NCBI GenBank assembly: GCA_023662875.1
Contig: JAMPIG010000014.1
Coordinates: forward strand, 1 to 51,614
From: Roseburia sp.
GTDB taxonomy: Bacteria > Bacillota > Clostridia > Lachnospirales > Lachnospiraceae
Direction: 5' to 3'
Length of the DNA stretch: 51,614 bases
The notes beneath the pieces were generated by a model. That model was not told where the DNA came from. It saw only the letters and a program-made list of their open reading frames with translations, and searched no databases. Positions 1-8,285 of this stretch are shown piece after piece. Numbering within the stretch: position 1 is the stretch's first letter; each line of letters begins with the position of its first letter. Both the position numbers and the translations under genes were made by a program.

Positions 1-533
1 GTTAAGTCTAACACAGAAAGACGCAGTTTGTCACTATAAACCGTATGATTTTTTATGTTCAGGAACTGATATGTCGCATAGAACTCAGGATATTTGGGAA
101 ATAAAGTAAAATCCAGCAGGCCAATTTGGACGACAGGCTTTACCTTGCTGTAATCCTCCCCGGAATTCAGGTTGCTGAAAGCGCGGCAGAGGTAGCTCAA
201 AGAGCGCTCCGGCCAATTGTATTCATTGATGACCTGCATTTCCAGATTGATAATGGCATTATTGTTCAAAATAACTTTGACATCGAGGATAAATGTCTTT
301 TCATCGATGGATTCTCCCAATTCTATGGGATTGGTGATGACGGCAGACTGAATCTGTTCGGGATTCATGCGAAGCAGTGAGCCGATCAGGCCTTTTAGAG
401 CCTTATTGCTACGTTGGAGCAGTGCCCGGAAGAGGTAGTCGTTGGTCATGCGTATTGCAATCGGGCCTGTGGCAGAATCCGGAAAGTTCGACGCAGGCAT
501 AGGGATAGAGACAGCATTAGTTTGTTTTTCCAT
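1..533 (-). CDS. Rpn-family PD-(D/E)XK nuclease (partial)
   Basis: The frame opens with ATG at 531-533 and stays open to the left edge, giving 177 N-terminal residues; the C-terminus lies outside the window. The stretch MTNDYLFRALLQ followed by D84 in FILDVKV and E98/Q100 in NLEMQ fits the D...ExQ core of the Rpn / PDDEXK_2 family, often labelled putative transposase. Members of this family are DNA endonucleases that promote RecA-independent recombination, and some are linked to phage defence. A TTTACA-17-TACAAT promoter lies about 130 bases upstream on the same strand. The visible part has no internal stop, so the gene may be intact. The family assignment comes from motif and layout only. 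A second, longer family member is at 14120-15133. Confidence 0.72.
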   Translation of the reverse strand, partial: MEKQTNAVSIPMPASNFPDSATGPIAIRMTNDYLFRALLQRSNKALKGLIGSLLRMNPEQIQSAVITNPIELGESIDEKTFILDVKVILNNNAIINLEMQVINEYNWPERSLSYLCRAFSNLNSGEDYSKVKPVVQIGLLDFTLFPKYPEFYATYQFLNIKNHTVYSDKLRLSVLDL

Positions 534-662
534 AGATTATTCCTTTCTTTTGTTGTGGTGTAACGGAATCAGTTGAACGATATACAATGAAAACAGAGAT
601 ACCAGAATACAGCGGCCGCTGTGCGTTTAAGCTGTGAAAGCTTATGCTTCTCGCTAACGTTT

Positions 663-691
663 ATTGTATCACAAAGAATGCGTCCTGTAAA
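663..691 (-). promoter_or_regulatory. Promoter of the left-edge Rpn gene
   Basis: On the minus strand a -35 box TTTACA (686-691) and a -10 box TACAAT (663-668) are separated by exactly 17 bases. Transcription would start near 656 and leave a leader of roughly 120 bases before the ATG at 533. The rest of the 534-759 stretch shows only a short hairpin (aagct/agctt near 630-645) and no gene. Confidence 0.55.
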
Positions 692-759
692 TTAAAAAAA
701 GGAATATTTTAGCTTAGTCTGCCAGGATAGTTTGTATGCTGTGAATTACCAGATATTGA

Positions 760-788
760 TTGTCTCCTGTGCAAAATCATGGTACAAT
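760..788 (+). promoter_or_regulatory. Promoter of the GyrI-like gene
   Basis: TTGTCT (760-765) and TACAAT (783-788) are 17 bases apart, and TGG directly before the -10 makes an extended -10. The phrase ATCATGGTACAAT recurs near 10234 and 10385, where it belongs to the repeat array upstream of pseB. The transcript would begin about 105 bases before the ATG at 900. Confidence 0.6.
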
Positions 789-899
789 TTGTTTCAGAAA
801 ACGCATCGATCAGGCGATCAGCGAATCGGAATAAGAAATGACAGGCGGAACGGAGGCGGTTGATCCGGAAACTGCTTTTATAGAGCTGGAGGTGTTCTC

Positions 900-1538
900 A
901 TGGCTTTTGATTTTAAGAAAGAGTATAAAGAATTTTATATGCCAAAAAGTACTCCCGGCATTATTGAAGTCCCTGAAATGAATTATATCGCGGTGAGAGG
1001 GACGGGAAATCCCAACGAGGAAAACGGAGATTATAAAAACACGATAGGTTTACTATACGGCATTGCCTATACAATCAAAATGAGCTACAAGGGAGCTCAT
1101 AAAATAGACGGCTTTTTTGAATATGTGGTACCGTCCCTGGAAGGCTTCTGGTGGCAGGATGGCGTAAACGGCGCGATTGATTATAATAACAAAGGCGCTC
1201 TGCACTTTATATCTGCTATCAGACTGCCGGATTTTGTGACAAAAGAAGATTTCGATTGGGCGCTGGCGGAAGCTGCGAATAAGAAAAAACAGGATTTTAC
1301 AAGGGTCGAATTCCTGACCTGTAACGAGGGAGTCTGCGTTCAATGTATGCACATCGGCAGTTATGATAACGAGCCTGCAACGGTTGGCCTCATGCACAAA
1401 TTCGCAAGGGAAAACGGGTATGAGCCGGACATAACAGATACAAGATTACATCACGAAATATATTTGAGCGATCCAAGAAAGTGTGACGCAGGCAAATTAA
1501 AGACAGTAATAAGACACCCGATCAAGAAGATACAGTAA
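900..1538 (+). CDS. GyrI-like small-molecule-binding domain protein
   Basis: This 212-residue protein is probably a stand-alone GyrI-like (SOUL/BacEffector type) domain of the kind found at the C-terminus of AraC or MerR regulators or alone as a small-molecule binding or hydrolysing protein. Recognisable family features are VPEMNYIAVRGTGNPNEE near residue 24, a central GFWW segment, LPDFVTKEDFDWAL, and a C-terminal HEIYLSDPRKCDAGKLKT segment. It has no DNA-binding domain, signal peptide or membrane segment, so it should be cytoplasmic. The ATG at 900 follows a good GGAGGTG site, and its own promoter lies at 760-788. It stands alone: the next genes run the other way. The ligand cannot be told from the sequence. 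Confidence 0.78.
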   Translation: MAFDFKKEYKEFYMPKSTPGIIEVPEMNYIAVRGTGNPNEENGDYKNTIGLLYGIAYTIKMSYKGAHKIDGFFEYVVPSLEGFWWQDGVNGAIDYNNKGALHFISAIRLPDFVTKEDFDWALAEAANKKKQDFTRVEFLTCNEGVCVQCMHIGSYDNEPATVGLMHKFARENGYEPDITDTRLHHEIYLSDPRKCDAGKLKTVIRHPIKKIQ

Positions 1539-1605
1539 TCCAGTTTCTGGCGCAAGCAGCGCGAAACGGAAACACACATAACCATTCATGCAAAATCGGA
1601 ACCTA

Positions 1606-1742
1606 GCCGCGTGCCGGCCTGTGCCCCCGCGAAGACTGTGCCGAACGTCGGCGCTTAGCGAGGTATTTTCGAGCTTAGCGCCCGTTACGTTCGGCCCCCA
1701 AGCGCAAGCGTGTCTGAGCGGGGGCACAGGCCGGCACGCGGC
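1606..1742 (-). repeat. Palindromic intergenic repeat, copy 1
   Basis: A perfect 25-bp inverted repeat (1606-1630 with 1718-1742) encloses a nested hairpin (1640-1648 with 1687-1695, and ggcgct 1650-1655 with agcgcc 1677-1682). Read on the minus strand the interior matches copy 2 at 5553-5760: an ACACGCT...GCTTGGGG block, CGAACG and CGTTCG arms around a TAAGC/GCTAAGC loop, then GCACAGTC. The outer arms differ between copies while each copy still pairs with itself. It lies between the ends of the GyrI gene and the ABC pair, where it could also act as a bidirectional terminator. Confidence 0.7.
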
Positions 1743-1771
1743 GTCCCACGTGAATATCCTATGTTCGATTT

Positions 1772-3547
1772 CTACGCCGTAACCTCATGATGAATCTGCA
1801 GCTCATAAAGCTTCTTATAGATCCCGTTCTGCGCCAGCAGCTCCTGATGCGTCCCCCGCTCGCGGATCTTCCCCTTATGCATGACCATAATACAGTCCGC
1901 GTGCTGGATCGTGGAGAGCCGATGCGCCACCATGATCGTCGTGCGCCCCTTCATCAGCTTTTCCAGGGCCTCCTGAATCAGCAGCTCCGTCTCCGTATCG
2001 ATGTTGGCGGTCGCCTCGTCCATAACCAGTATACTGGGCTTATGCGCCAGAGTCCTGGCAAAGGATAGTAGCTGCCGCTCCCCGGCGGAAAAGGTGGAAC
2101 CCCGCTCGGAAACCGGTTCCGCATACCCATTGGGCAGCTTCTCGATAAAATGCGAGGCATTGACATATTCCGCCGCCGCTTTTACCTCCTCCGCGGAAAT
2201 TTCGCTGTTGTATAGCCGGATATTGCTTTCGACCGTTCCCTCGAAGATAAAAACGTCCTGCTGCATCTGGCCGATCGCGCTTCTGAGCTGCTTCTTGCTC
2301 AGCTCCCGGATATCGACGCCGTCGATATAGATGTGTCCCTTCTGGATGTCATAGTACCGGCCGATCAGGTTCAGGATCGAGGATTTCCCAGCTCCCGTAG
2401 CGCCGACAAAGGCTATCTTCTGGCCGGGCTCGATCACAAAGGAAACGTCCCGCAGCACATAATTTTCATTGTCATAGGCGAACCAGACATGATCGAATTC
2501 AATCCGACCCCTGATTTCCGGGAGAACGACCGGCTCCGGCGATTCCGGAACCAGAGCGTCCTCATCCAGGATGGTAAAAATTTTCTCCGCGGAGGCCAGA
2601 GAGGACTGCAGGGTGGAAAACTGCTCCGCCAGCTCCTGAATTGGCTCGAAGAAGGACTGAATATATTGCGAGAAAACGTAAAGAGTACCGATAGAGATAA
2701 CGCTGCCCAATACCTCCCGGCTTCCCAGACCCAATACCACCATCAGGGACAGGACGCTGAGAATATAGATCAGGGGGCGGAAGACCGCAAAGACAATCAT
2801 CTCCCGGTAAAAGGCCCGGTACAGCTTATGGCTCTTGTCCGTGAATTCCTCATACTTGCGCTTTTCCCGGCCGAAAATCTGAATAATACGCATCCCGGAG
2901 ATATTTTCGGAGAGGAATGTATTCAGGTCGGTGAGCCTGGTGCGAGTGATGCGGTAGGTTTTCCGGGCGATCGTCCGGAAGACGACTGTGAGTACCGCGA
3001 CCACGGGCAGCAGCAGAAAAGACAACAGCGCCAGCTTATAATCCAACAGCAGCATGACGATAGCCAGGCCGATGATCTTGACGATATTGCGGAACAGGCG
3101 CACGAGGATGCCGGAGTACATTTCGTCCAGAGCCTCCACGTCGTTCGTGACCCGGGTGACCAGCTTTCCTACCGGGGTCAGGTCAAAATACCGGCTGCTG
3201 AGCGACTGGATGTGGGCGTAAAGCTCCTTGCGCACGGTGAGGATGATGCGCTGCCCGGTTTTCTGCAGTACCCAAGTCTGGGTAATATTGAAAACGAAGC
3301 TCAGAACCAGTATAACTCCGTACTTTGCGGCAGTACTGACAATGATGTCATAATCTCCCTGTTCCCCGAAGGCGTCGATGGCGTCGCCGATCAGCGTAGG
3401 CCGGTACAGGTCGAAGAAGGTCAGGGCCAGAACCAGAGCCAGACACAGGGTAAACTGTCCGATATAGGGCTTCATGTAGGTCAGGAGGCGAAGCAGGGCG
3501 CTTCCTTTGTAATTGGATTCTATTTTGTCGTCGGTCGATGCACTCAT
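1772..3547 (-). CDS. ABC exporter half-transporter, catalytic NBD (BmrD/YheH-like)
   Basis: This 591-residue type IV ABC exporter half has six membrane helices in residues 1-320 and a nucleotide-binding domain after about 345. The NBD shows Walker A GATGAGKSS, an ABC signature FSAGERQLLSF, Walker B ILVMDEAT with the catalytic glutamate present, and a switch histidine in AHRLST. The ATG at 3545-3547 follows AGGAAAGGAG. It begins 17 bases after the partner gene at 3565-5364, so the two are co-transcribed. Because the partner has an altered Walker B, the pair resembles heterodimeric multidrug exporters such as BmrC/BmrD, in which this subunit supplies the active-site glutamate. The substrate (drug, lipid or peptide) is not predictable. 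The gene ends next to the palindromic repeat at 1606-1742. Confidence 0.88.
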   Translation of the reverse strand: MSASTDDKIESNYKGSALLRLLTYMKPYIGQFTLCLALVLALTFFDLYRPTLIGDAIDAFGEQGDYDIIVSTAAKYGVILVLSFVFNITQTWVLQKTGQRIILTVRKELYAHIQSLSSRYFDLTPVGKLVTRVTNDVEALDEMYSGILVRLFRNIVKIIGLAIVMLLLDYKLALLSFLLLPVVAVLTVVFRTIARKTYRITRTRLTDLNTFLSENISGMRIIQIFGREKRKYEEFTDKSHKLYRAFYREMIVFAVFRPLIYILSVLSLMVVLGLGSREVLGSVISIGTLYVFSQYIQSFFEPIQELAEQFSTLQSSLASAEKIFTILDEDALVPESPEPVVLPEIRGRIEFDHVWFAYDNENYVLRDVSFVIEPGQKIAFVGATGAGKSSILNLIGRYYDIQKGHIYIDGVDIRELSKKQLRSAIGQMQQDVFIFEGTVESNIRLYNSEISAEEVKAAAEYVNASHFIEKLPNGYAEPVSERGSTFSAGERQLLSFARTLAHKPSILVMDEATANIDTETELLIQEALEKLMKGRTTIMVAHRLSTIQHADCIMVMHKGKIRERGTHQELLAQNGIYKKLYELQIHHEVTA

Positions 3548-3564
3548 GATATTCTCCTTTCCTC

Positions 3565-5364
3565 CTACAGATCCGCCAGCTGCTGTTCCAGCTGCTGCTT
3601 CTCGCTGATATGCGCGTAGAAACCGCCCAGCTTAACCAGATCCTCGTGGGTTCCGTATTCCGTCAGCCTGCCCTCGGTAAGCACGGCGATGTGATCCGCC
3701 TTTTCCAGCGTGGAGATCCGATGGGCAATTACAATCGTGGTCTTGCCCCTGCGCAGCTGCATCAGGTTTTCCAGAATTTGCTCCTCGGTATCGGTATCGA
3801 CCGCGGAAAGGGAGTCGTCCAGGATCAGTACCGCGGAGTCCTTCAGCAGAGCCCTGGCAATCGAGCTGCGCTGCTTCTGACCGCCGGAGAGGGTAACGCC
3901 CCGCTCGCCGACCAGGGTGAGATATTCCTCGGGAAAATCCATGATGTTATCATGGATACAGGCGTTTTTGGCCGCGCGACGGATGCCTTCCCGAATCTCG
4001 GGATGCTCCTGGATCCGCTCCTCCAGGCCGAAGGCGATATTTTCCTCCAGCGTATCGGAAAACAGGAAGTTGTCCTGCGGCACATAGGCCATATCCCGGT
4101 GCAGGACGGCCAGGGGAATCTCGTCGATCGGCTTTCCATCCAGGAGAAGCATTCCCTTTTTACAGTCGTAGACCCGCAGCAGCAGATCCGCAAGGGAAGA
4201 CTTTCCGCTTCCGGTGCGGCCCAGGATGCCCAGCATCTCGCCGGGGCGGATATGCAGATTGATATCCTCCAGGACAGGCGTTTCGCCGTCCGGATAGGTA
4301 AAGGTCAGATGCTCCAGGCGGATATCGCCGGTCAGGTGCAGGGCGTCGGGCGGGGAGGCGGTGTGCTCCGCCTCGGGACAGGGATCCACAATGTCCGGTT
4401 CGACCCGGAAGATCGCGGCGATTCGATGGTAAGCGGCGGCCGCCTGGCTGAAGGAATTAATACAGTCGCCGCAGGCGATCATGGGCCACACGAGCATACC
4501 GATGTAAGAGTTAAAGGCCACAAACTGGCCGATGGAAATCTGGCCGTTCAGCACCATCCGGCCTCCCAGAATCAGTGTCAGAAGAAGGCTGAAGCCGGTG
4601 ACGGCGTCGAGAGCCGGGCCGAAGATCGCGCGCAGCTTTACCACGGACAGATTTTTTTCCATGCTGTTTACGCTGGCCTCCTCGAAGGAAGCGAAATCCT
4701 TCTCCTCCTGCACAAAGGCCTTCAGAACGCGGATCCCGGCCAGGCTTTCCTGTACCTTATCGGAGAGGTGGGAAAAGGCTTCCTGCCTTTTCGTCTGGCG
4801 TTTTTTTGCCTCGATCCCGTAAAAATAACAGCCAAAGGCCACCAGGATCAGCGGTACAAACGCCAGTATCGTCAGTCGGAAATCAATGTCGCGGATCATC
4901 TTGACAAGCACCATTACCGTCATGACGACAGCGTCGAAGGTCGTGATGACCGCCATGCCGACGGCCATTCGGATCGCCTGTAGGTCATTGGTAAAATGAG
5001 CCATCAGATCGCCGGTCTTATGGCTGTTGAAAAAGCGGGCGGACAGGGTTTCCAGATGGGCGAAAAGGTCGTTGCGCATCCGGTACTCGATGCCCCGGGA
5101 GGCACCGATGATGCAATACCGCCAGCCGAAGCGCCCGAACATCATGACAAGTCCGGCGATCAGGATATTGAGAAGGATCGGTTTTACCTGTTCAAAGCCG
5201 AATCCGCTCCGGGAAAGTCCGTCGATAATTTCACCGGTATACTGCGGGATATAAAGGCTTGCCTGGTCTACCTGCCAGAGGATGATAATACCGATCAGGT
5301 AGTGCAGTCCATAGCGGAAAAGATAGGGAAGCAGAGAAAAATTCTTTTGTTTTTGTTCCTTCAT
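3565..5364 (-). CDS. ABC exporter half-transporter, degenerate NBD (BmrC/YheI-like)
   Basis: A 599-residue ABC exporter half with six transmembrane helices and an NBD with Walker A GRTGSGKSS, signature LSGGQKQRSS and Walker B LILDDSLSAVD. The residue after the Walker B aspartate is Asp where ATPase-active NBDs have Glu; this is the hallmark of the degenerate site in heterodimeric exporters such as BmrC/BmrD and TM287/288. An in-frame ATG exists at 5451, but the ATG at 5362-5364 (MKEQKQKN) follows GGAGG at proper spacing and removes an Arg-rich, non-membrane extension, so it is preferred. It is the first gene of a two-gene unit with 1772-3547. Upstream lies a divergent intergenic region with the promoter and repeat that lead into the DUF4358 gene. 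Confidence 0.88.
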   Translation of the reverse strand: MKEQKQKNFSLLPYLFRYGLHYLIGIIILWQVDQASLYIPQYTGEIIDGLSRSGFGFEQVKPILLNILIAGLVMMFGRFGWRYCIIGASRGIEYRMRNDLFAHLETLSARFFNSHKTGDLMAHFTNDLQAIRMAVGMAVITTFDAVVMTVMVLVKMIRDIDFRLTILAFVPLILVAFGCYFYGIEAKKRQTKRQEAFSHLSDKVQESLAGIRVLKAFVQEEKDFASFEEASVNSMEKNLSVVKLRAIFGPALDAVTGFSLLLTLILGGRMVLNGQISIGQFVAFNSYIGMLVWPMIACGDCINSFSQAAAAYHRIAAIFRVEPDIVDPCPEAEHTASPPDALHLTGDIRLEHLTFTYPDGETPVLEDINLHIRPGEMLGILGRTGSGKSSLADLLLRVYDCKKGMLLLDGKPIDEIPLAVLHRDMAYVPQDNFLFSDTLEENIAFGLEERIQEHPEIREGIRRAAKNACIHDNIMDFPEEYLTLVGERGVTLSGGQKQRSSIARALLKDSAVLILDDSLSAVDTDTEEQILENLMQLRRGKTTIVIAHRISTLEKADHIAVLTEGRLTEYGTHEDLVKLGGFYAHISEKQQLEQQLADL

Positions 5365-5478
5365 TGGATCCTCCATGCCGGAATTCCGTGGGCCAGACCT
5401 GCGGGCCGCAGAGGGTTCCGAGCGAATATGTTTCCTGCGGTGACGCCGCAACGCTTAGTATTTTATCATTCTTTGCGG

Positions 5479-5507
5479 TTGATGAAAATGGAGAATATTG
5501 TTATAAT
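5479..5507 (+). promoter_or_regulatory. Promoter of the DUF4358-MBOAT unit
   Basis: TTGATG (5479-5484) and TATAAT (5502-5507) are 17 bases apart. Transcription would start near 5514 and run through the palindromic repeat at 5553-5760, giving a structured leader of about 400 bases before the GTG at 5915. Confidence 0.6.
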
Positions 5508-5552
5508 GAATTTTCAGGGCGGCAGGGACTTGCAGCGAGGAATTTGCACGAC

Positions 5553-5760
5553 GGGACGGCGGCAGTCGGCGGCCTCCCCGTCGGACACGCTCTCGCTTGG
5601 GGCGAAACGCAGCGATGCGTAAGCAAGCAGAGTACGCTTGCTAAGCACCGGCGTTTCGCACAGTCCGCCGGGAAACATCCGCCGTCCGCCGCCTGCGCCG
5701 TTCGGGAGCAGTGACGGCGGCGGCAGGCATTCCCCGTCGGACGCGCTCACGCTTGGGGCG
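5553..5760 (+). repeat. Palindromic intergenic repeat, copy 2 plus partial copy 3
   Basis: The core (5576-5670) matches the minus-strand reading of copy 1 at 1606-1742. It holds ACACGCT...GCTTGGGG, GCGAAACGC (5602-5610) pairing with GCGTTTCGC (5651-5659), and an inner AGCAAGC/GCTTGCT hairpin followed by CACAGTC. GC-rich outer arms near 5553-5574 and 5668-5700 pair imperfectly. A third, partial copy of the 29-base head block is at 5732-5760 and differs from 5576-5604 at two positions. Copies 1 and 2 are in opposite orientations and bracket the ABC exporter pair. Copy 2 is in the leader of the DUF4358 transcript. Confidence 0.68.
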
Positions 5761-5914
5761 CGGAGGAGAAATCTGGCGGGGAAGCGAAAGACGGAAAAGA
5801 GCAGGGAAGCGTTGCGATAATTAGTTGCGGAAAGTTTACTTTTGCCGAAACAGGGAATACTCTAAGCGGTAATTCAGAAAAATGTATTCCGGGAATGCGG
5901 ATGGAGGTAGCATT

Positions 5915-6643
5915 GTGAAAAAGTTATTGGTATTGATGAGTGTGGGAATTCTGGCATTGGGAATCGCGGGCTGCGGCGGCTCGGGAAGCGGCAGCGGTCA
6001 GGAGAGCGGCAGTCAGCAGGGAATCAGCGGTCAGGAGAGCGGGAGCCAGCAGGGAAGCGGCGGTCAGGAGAGCGGGAGCCAGCAGGGAAGCGGCGGTCAG
6101 GAGAGCGGCAGCCAGCAGGGGAATGACGGGCAGATGAACCCGGGAGAAGGCGATTCCTCGGGTGGCATAGCGGACGGCGGCGATTATTCTGACGGCTGGT
6201 CGACGGAGATGCAGGGAGCGAAGGATGTCGCCGCAGAGGTTTTAGGAGAAAATTACTGGCCGGATATGATGCTTCAGCCGGAGGAGTTGGAGGTCTTTTT
6301 CGGCGTGTCCCCGGATATGTATGAGGATTATATGGCGGAGATGTGCATGATCAGCGCGAATGTGGATACTTTGATCGTGTTAAAGGCGGGAGAGGATCAG
6401 ATTCAGGCGGCGGAGGACGCCCTGAACGCTTATCGGGACGCGAAGGTCAGCGATACCATGCAGTATCCCATGAATCTGGGCAAGATTCAGGCGTCCGTTG
6501 TGGAGCGGCACGGCAGTTACGTTTATTTTGTGCAGCTGGGCGCGGATATGATGGATGTGGAGGTAGAGGAGGCGGTTACGCTTTGCCGGGAGGCAAATCA
6601 GTCTGTGATTCGCGCCTTGAATCAGTATTTCGGAGTGGAATAG
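5915..6643 (+). CDS. DUF4358 lipoprotein with QESGSQQG repeats
   Basis: The 242-residue product starts at a GTG (5915) six bases after GGAGGT; an ATG at 5882 lacks a ribosome site. A lysine-rich start and hydrophobic segment end in the lipobox GIAGC, so it should be a membrane-anchored lipoprotein. Next comes a low-complexity linker with four copies of GQESGSQQG encoded by 33-base DNA repeats (about 5997-6130). The C-terminal 140 residues resemble DUF4358, a family common in Lachnospiraceae and often beside MBOAT acyltransferase genes. The stop is one base before the MBOAT ATG, so the two are translationally coupled. An accessory role in extracellular glycan acylation is inferred from this coupling; no enzymatic residues are recognised. 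Confidence 0.75.
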   Translation: MKKLLVLMSVGILALGIAGCGGSGSGSGQESGSQQGISGQESGSQQGSGGQESGSQQGSGGQESGSQQGNDGQMNPGEGDSSGGIADGGDYSDGWSTEMQGAKDVAAEVLGENYWPDMMLQPEELEVFFGVSPDMYEDYMAEMCMISANVDTLIVLKAGEDQIQAAEDALNAYRDAKVSDTMQYPMNLGKIQASVVERHGSYVYFVQLGADMMDVEVEEAVTLCREANQSVIRALNQYFGVE

Positions 6644-6644
6644 T

Positions 6645-8054
6645 ATGGTATTCAGCAGCGTTATGTTCCTGTTCCGGTTTTTGCCGGTCTTTCTGATCTG
6701 TTATTATGTGTTCCCCGGGAGGATGAAAAATATCATCCTCTTTCTGGGGAGCCTGTTTTTTTATGCCTGGGGGGAACCGGTCTATGTGCTGCTGATGTTT
6801 TTTTCGACGGGAATTGATTATTTTCACGGCCGCATGATCGAGCGATACCGGGGTGGCGGAAAGGCGAAGGCTTTTCTGGTTTCTTCCGTCCTGATCAACC
6901 TGGCGCTTCTCTGCTTTTTCAAGTACGCGGACTTTCTGGTACAGACCGTGAACAGCCTGTTTGGGACAGCGGTTCCGCTGCTGAATCTGCGTCTCCCTAT
7001 CGGGATTTCCTTTTACACCTTCCAGACGATGTCCTATACAATAGACGTTTACCGGGGGGAGGCGAAGGTACAGAAAAACCTGCTGGATTTCGGCGTTTTT
7101 GTAGCCATGTTTCCCCAGCTCATCGCCGGGCCGATTGTAAAATACCGGGATGTGGAGGAGAAACTGCGCCTGCGGAGCATTGGGATCGAGGATGTCAGCC
7201 GCGGCATGAGGCGCTTCTGCGTCGGCCTGGCGAAGAAAGTGCTGCTGGCGAACAATATCGGTCTGCTCTGGTCGGAAATCTCAGGTCTGGAGGTTGGAGG
7301 GATCAGGGCGCTGACCGCCTGGATCGGACTTTTGGCTTATGCCTTTCAGATTTACTTTGATTTTTCCGGCTATTCCGACATGGCGATCGGACTGGGGGAG
7401 ATGCTGGGCTTTTCCTTCCCGGAGAACTTCCGGTATCCTTATATTTCCGCGTCGGTCACGGAATTTTGGAGAAGGTGGCATATTTCTTTGGGAAGCTGGT
7501 TTCGGGAGTATGTCTATATTCCGTTGGGCGGAAACCGGAAGGGACTGCCCAGACAGCTGGTCAATATCCTGGTCGTCTGGATGCTGACAGGAATCTGGCA
7601 TGGCGCAGGGTGGAATTTTCTGCTTTGGGGACTATGGTTTGCCTTGTTTCTGGCGCTGGAAAAGCTGTTCCTGGGAAAGCTTCTCAGGGCGCTTCCTTGG
7701 GTTTTCGGGTTTTTGTATAACAGTCTGATCGTGCTGCTGGGGTGGGTGCTCTTTGCGCTGGAGAAGCCGGGACAGATTTTGGGCTACCTGCGGGCTCTGT
7801 CCGGTGGCAGCGGGCTGTTGGATACCCAGGCGCTTTATCTGGGGAGGGAATATATGGTTTTACTGCTGATCGCCGCAGCGGCGGCTACGCCTCTCGGCGC
7901 AAGGCTGGCGGCGAAGCTGAAGCGTTCCGGGGGAGGTGCCGGACAGGCCTTATATCAGGCAGGGGAAAAGGTAATTCCGGCAGGCTTTTTGCTGCTTGCC
8001 GTGGCGGGGATTGTGGATGCGTCCTATAATCCCTTCTTATATTTCCGTTTCTAA
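6645..8054 (+). CDS. MBOAT-family O-acyltransferase (AlgI/DltB type)
   Basis: A 469-residue multi-pass membrane protein of the MBOAT family, which moves acyl groups across the membrane onto polysaccharides (AlgI, PatA, DltB). Visible signatures are LPIGISFYTFQTMSYTID, FPQLIAGPIV, FQIYFDFSGYSDMAIGLG, and the active-site region WRRWHISLGSWFREYVYIP with His near 279, followed by LTGIWHGAGWNF with the invariant His near 319. It follows the DUF4358 lipoprotein by one base and precedes a DHHW protein, an AlgI plus AlgX/AlgJ-like layout for O-acetylating a cell-surface glycan. Length is normal for the family. The acyl acceptor is unknown. A second, interrupted MBOAT gene is at 50619-51581. Confidence 0.92.
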   Translation: MVFSSVMFLFRFLPVFLICYYVFPGRMKNIILFLGSLFFYAWGEPVYVLLMFFSTGIDYFHGRMIERYRGGGKAKAFLVSSVLINLALLCFFKYADFLVQTVNSLFGTAVPLLNLRLPIGISFYTFQTMSYTIDVYRGEAKVQKNLLDFGVFVAMFPQLIAGPIVKYRDVEEKLRLRSIGIEDVSRGMRRFCVGLAKKVLLANNIGLLWSEISGLEVGGIRALTAWIGLLAYAFQIYFDFSGYSDMAIGLGEMLGFSFPENFRYPYISASVTEFWRRWHISLGSWFREYVYIPLGGNRKGLPRQLVNILVVWMLTGIWHGAGWNFLLWGLWFALFLALEKLFLGKLLRALPWVFGFLYNSLIVLLGWVLFALEKPGQILGYLRALSGGSGLLDTQALYLGREYMVLLLIAAAAATPLGARLAAKLKRSGGGAGQALYQAGEKVIPAGFLLLAVAGIVDASYNPFLYFRF

Positions 8055-8128
8055 ATAGGAAAGTAAACGATACTTGACGGTGCCGCGAGAGTTTTGGTTT
8101 GTTTTTTGCCAAAATCCGAGACAGCTGA

Positions 8129-8156
8129 CGCCCAAAAGCCGCTCTTTGGCGTTTTG
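8129..8156 (+). terminator. Possible weak terminator after the MBOAT gene
   Basis: An imperfect stem (cgcccaaaag pairing with ctttggcg) is followed by gttttg. It lies in the 231-base gap between the MBOAT and DHHW genes. The stem has bulges and the T-run is short, so it may only attenuate transcription. Nothing else is evident in the gap. Confidence 0.3.
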
Positions 8157-8285
8157 TGTGCATCGGCTTTGCTGCCATGCTGCGGCTTCCATGGCTGTTT
8201 GTGTCGGGAAGCGGCATGACGGGAGGAACGGATAGAATTATTGCCTGGAGAAATTCAGAATTTCGGGCGGAAAGGAGGCGCAGCC

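Noticed and set aside
2333-3619. A 428-codon open frame on the plus strand within the ABC exporter genes
   Set aside because: It is antisense to Walker and membrane segments that are clearly coding on the minus strand.
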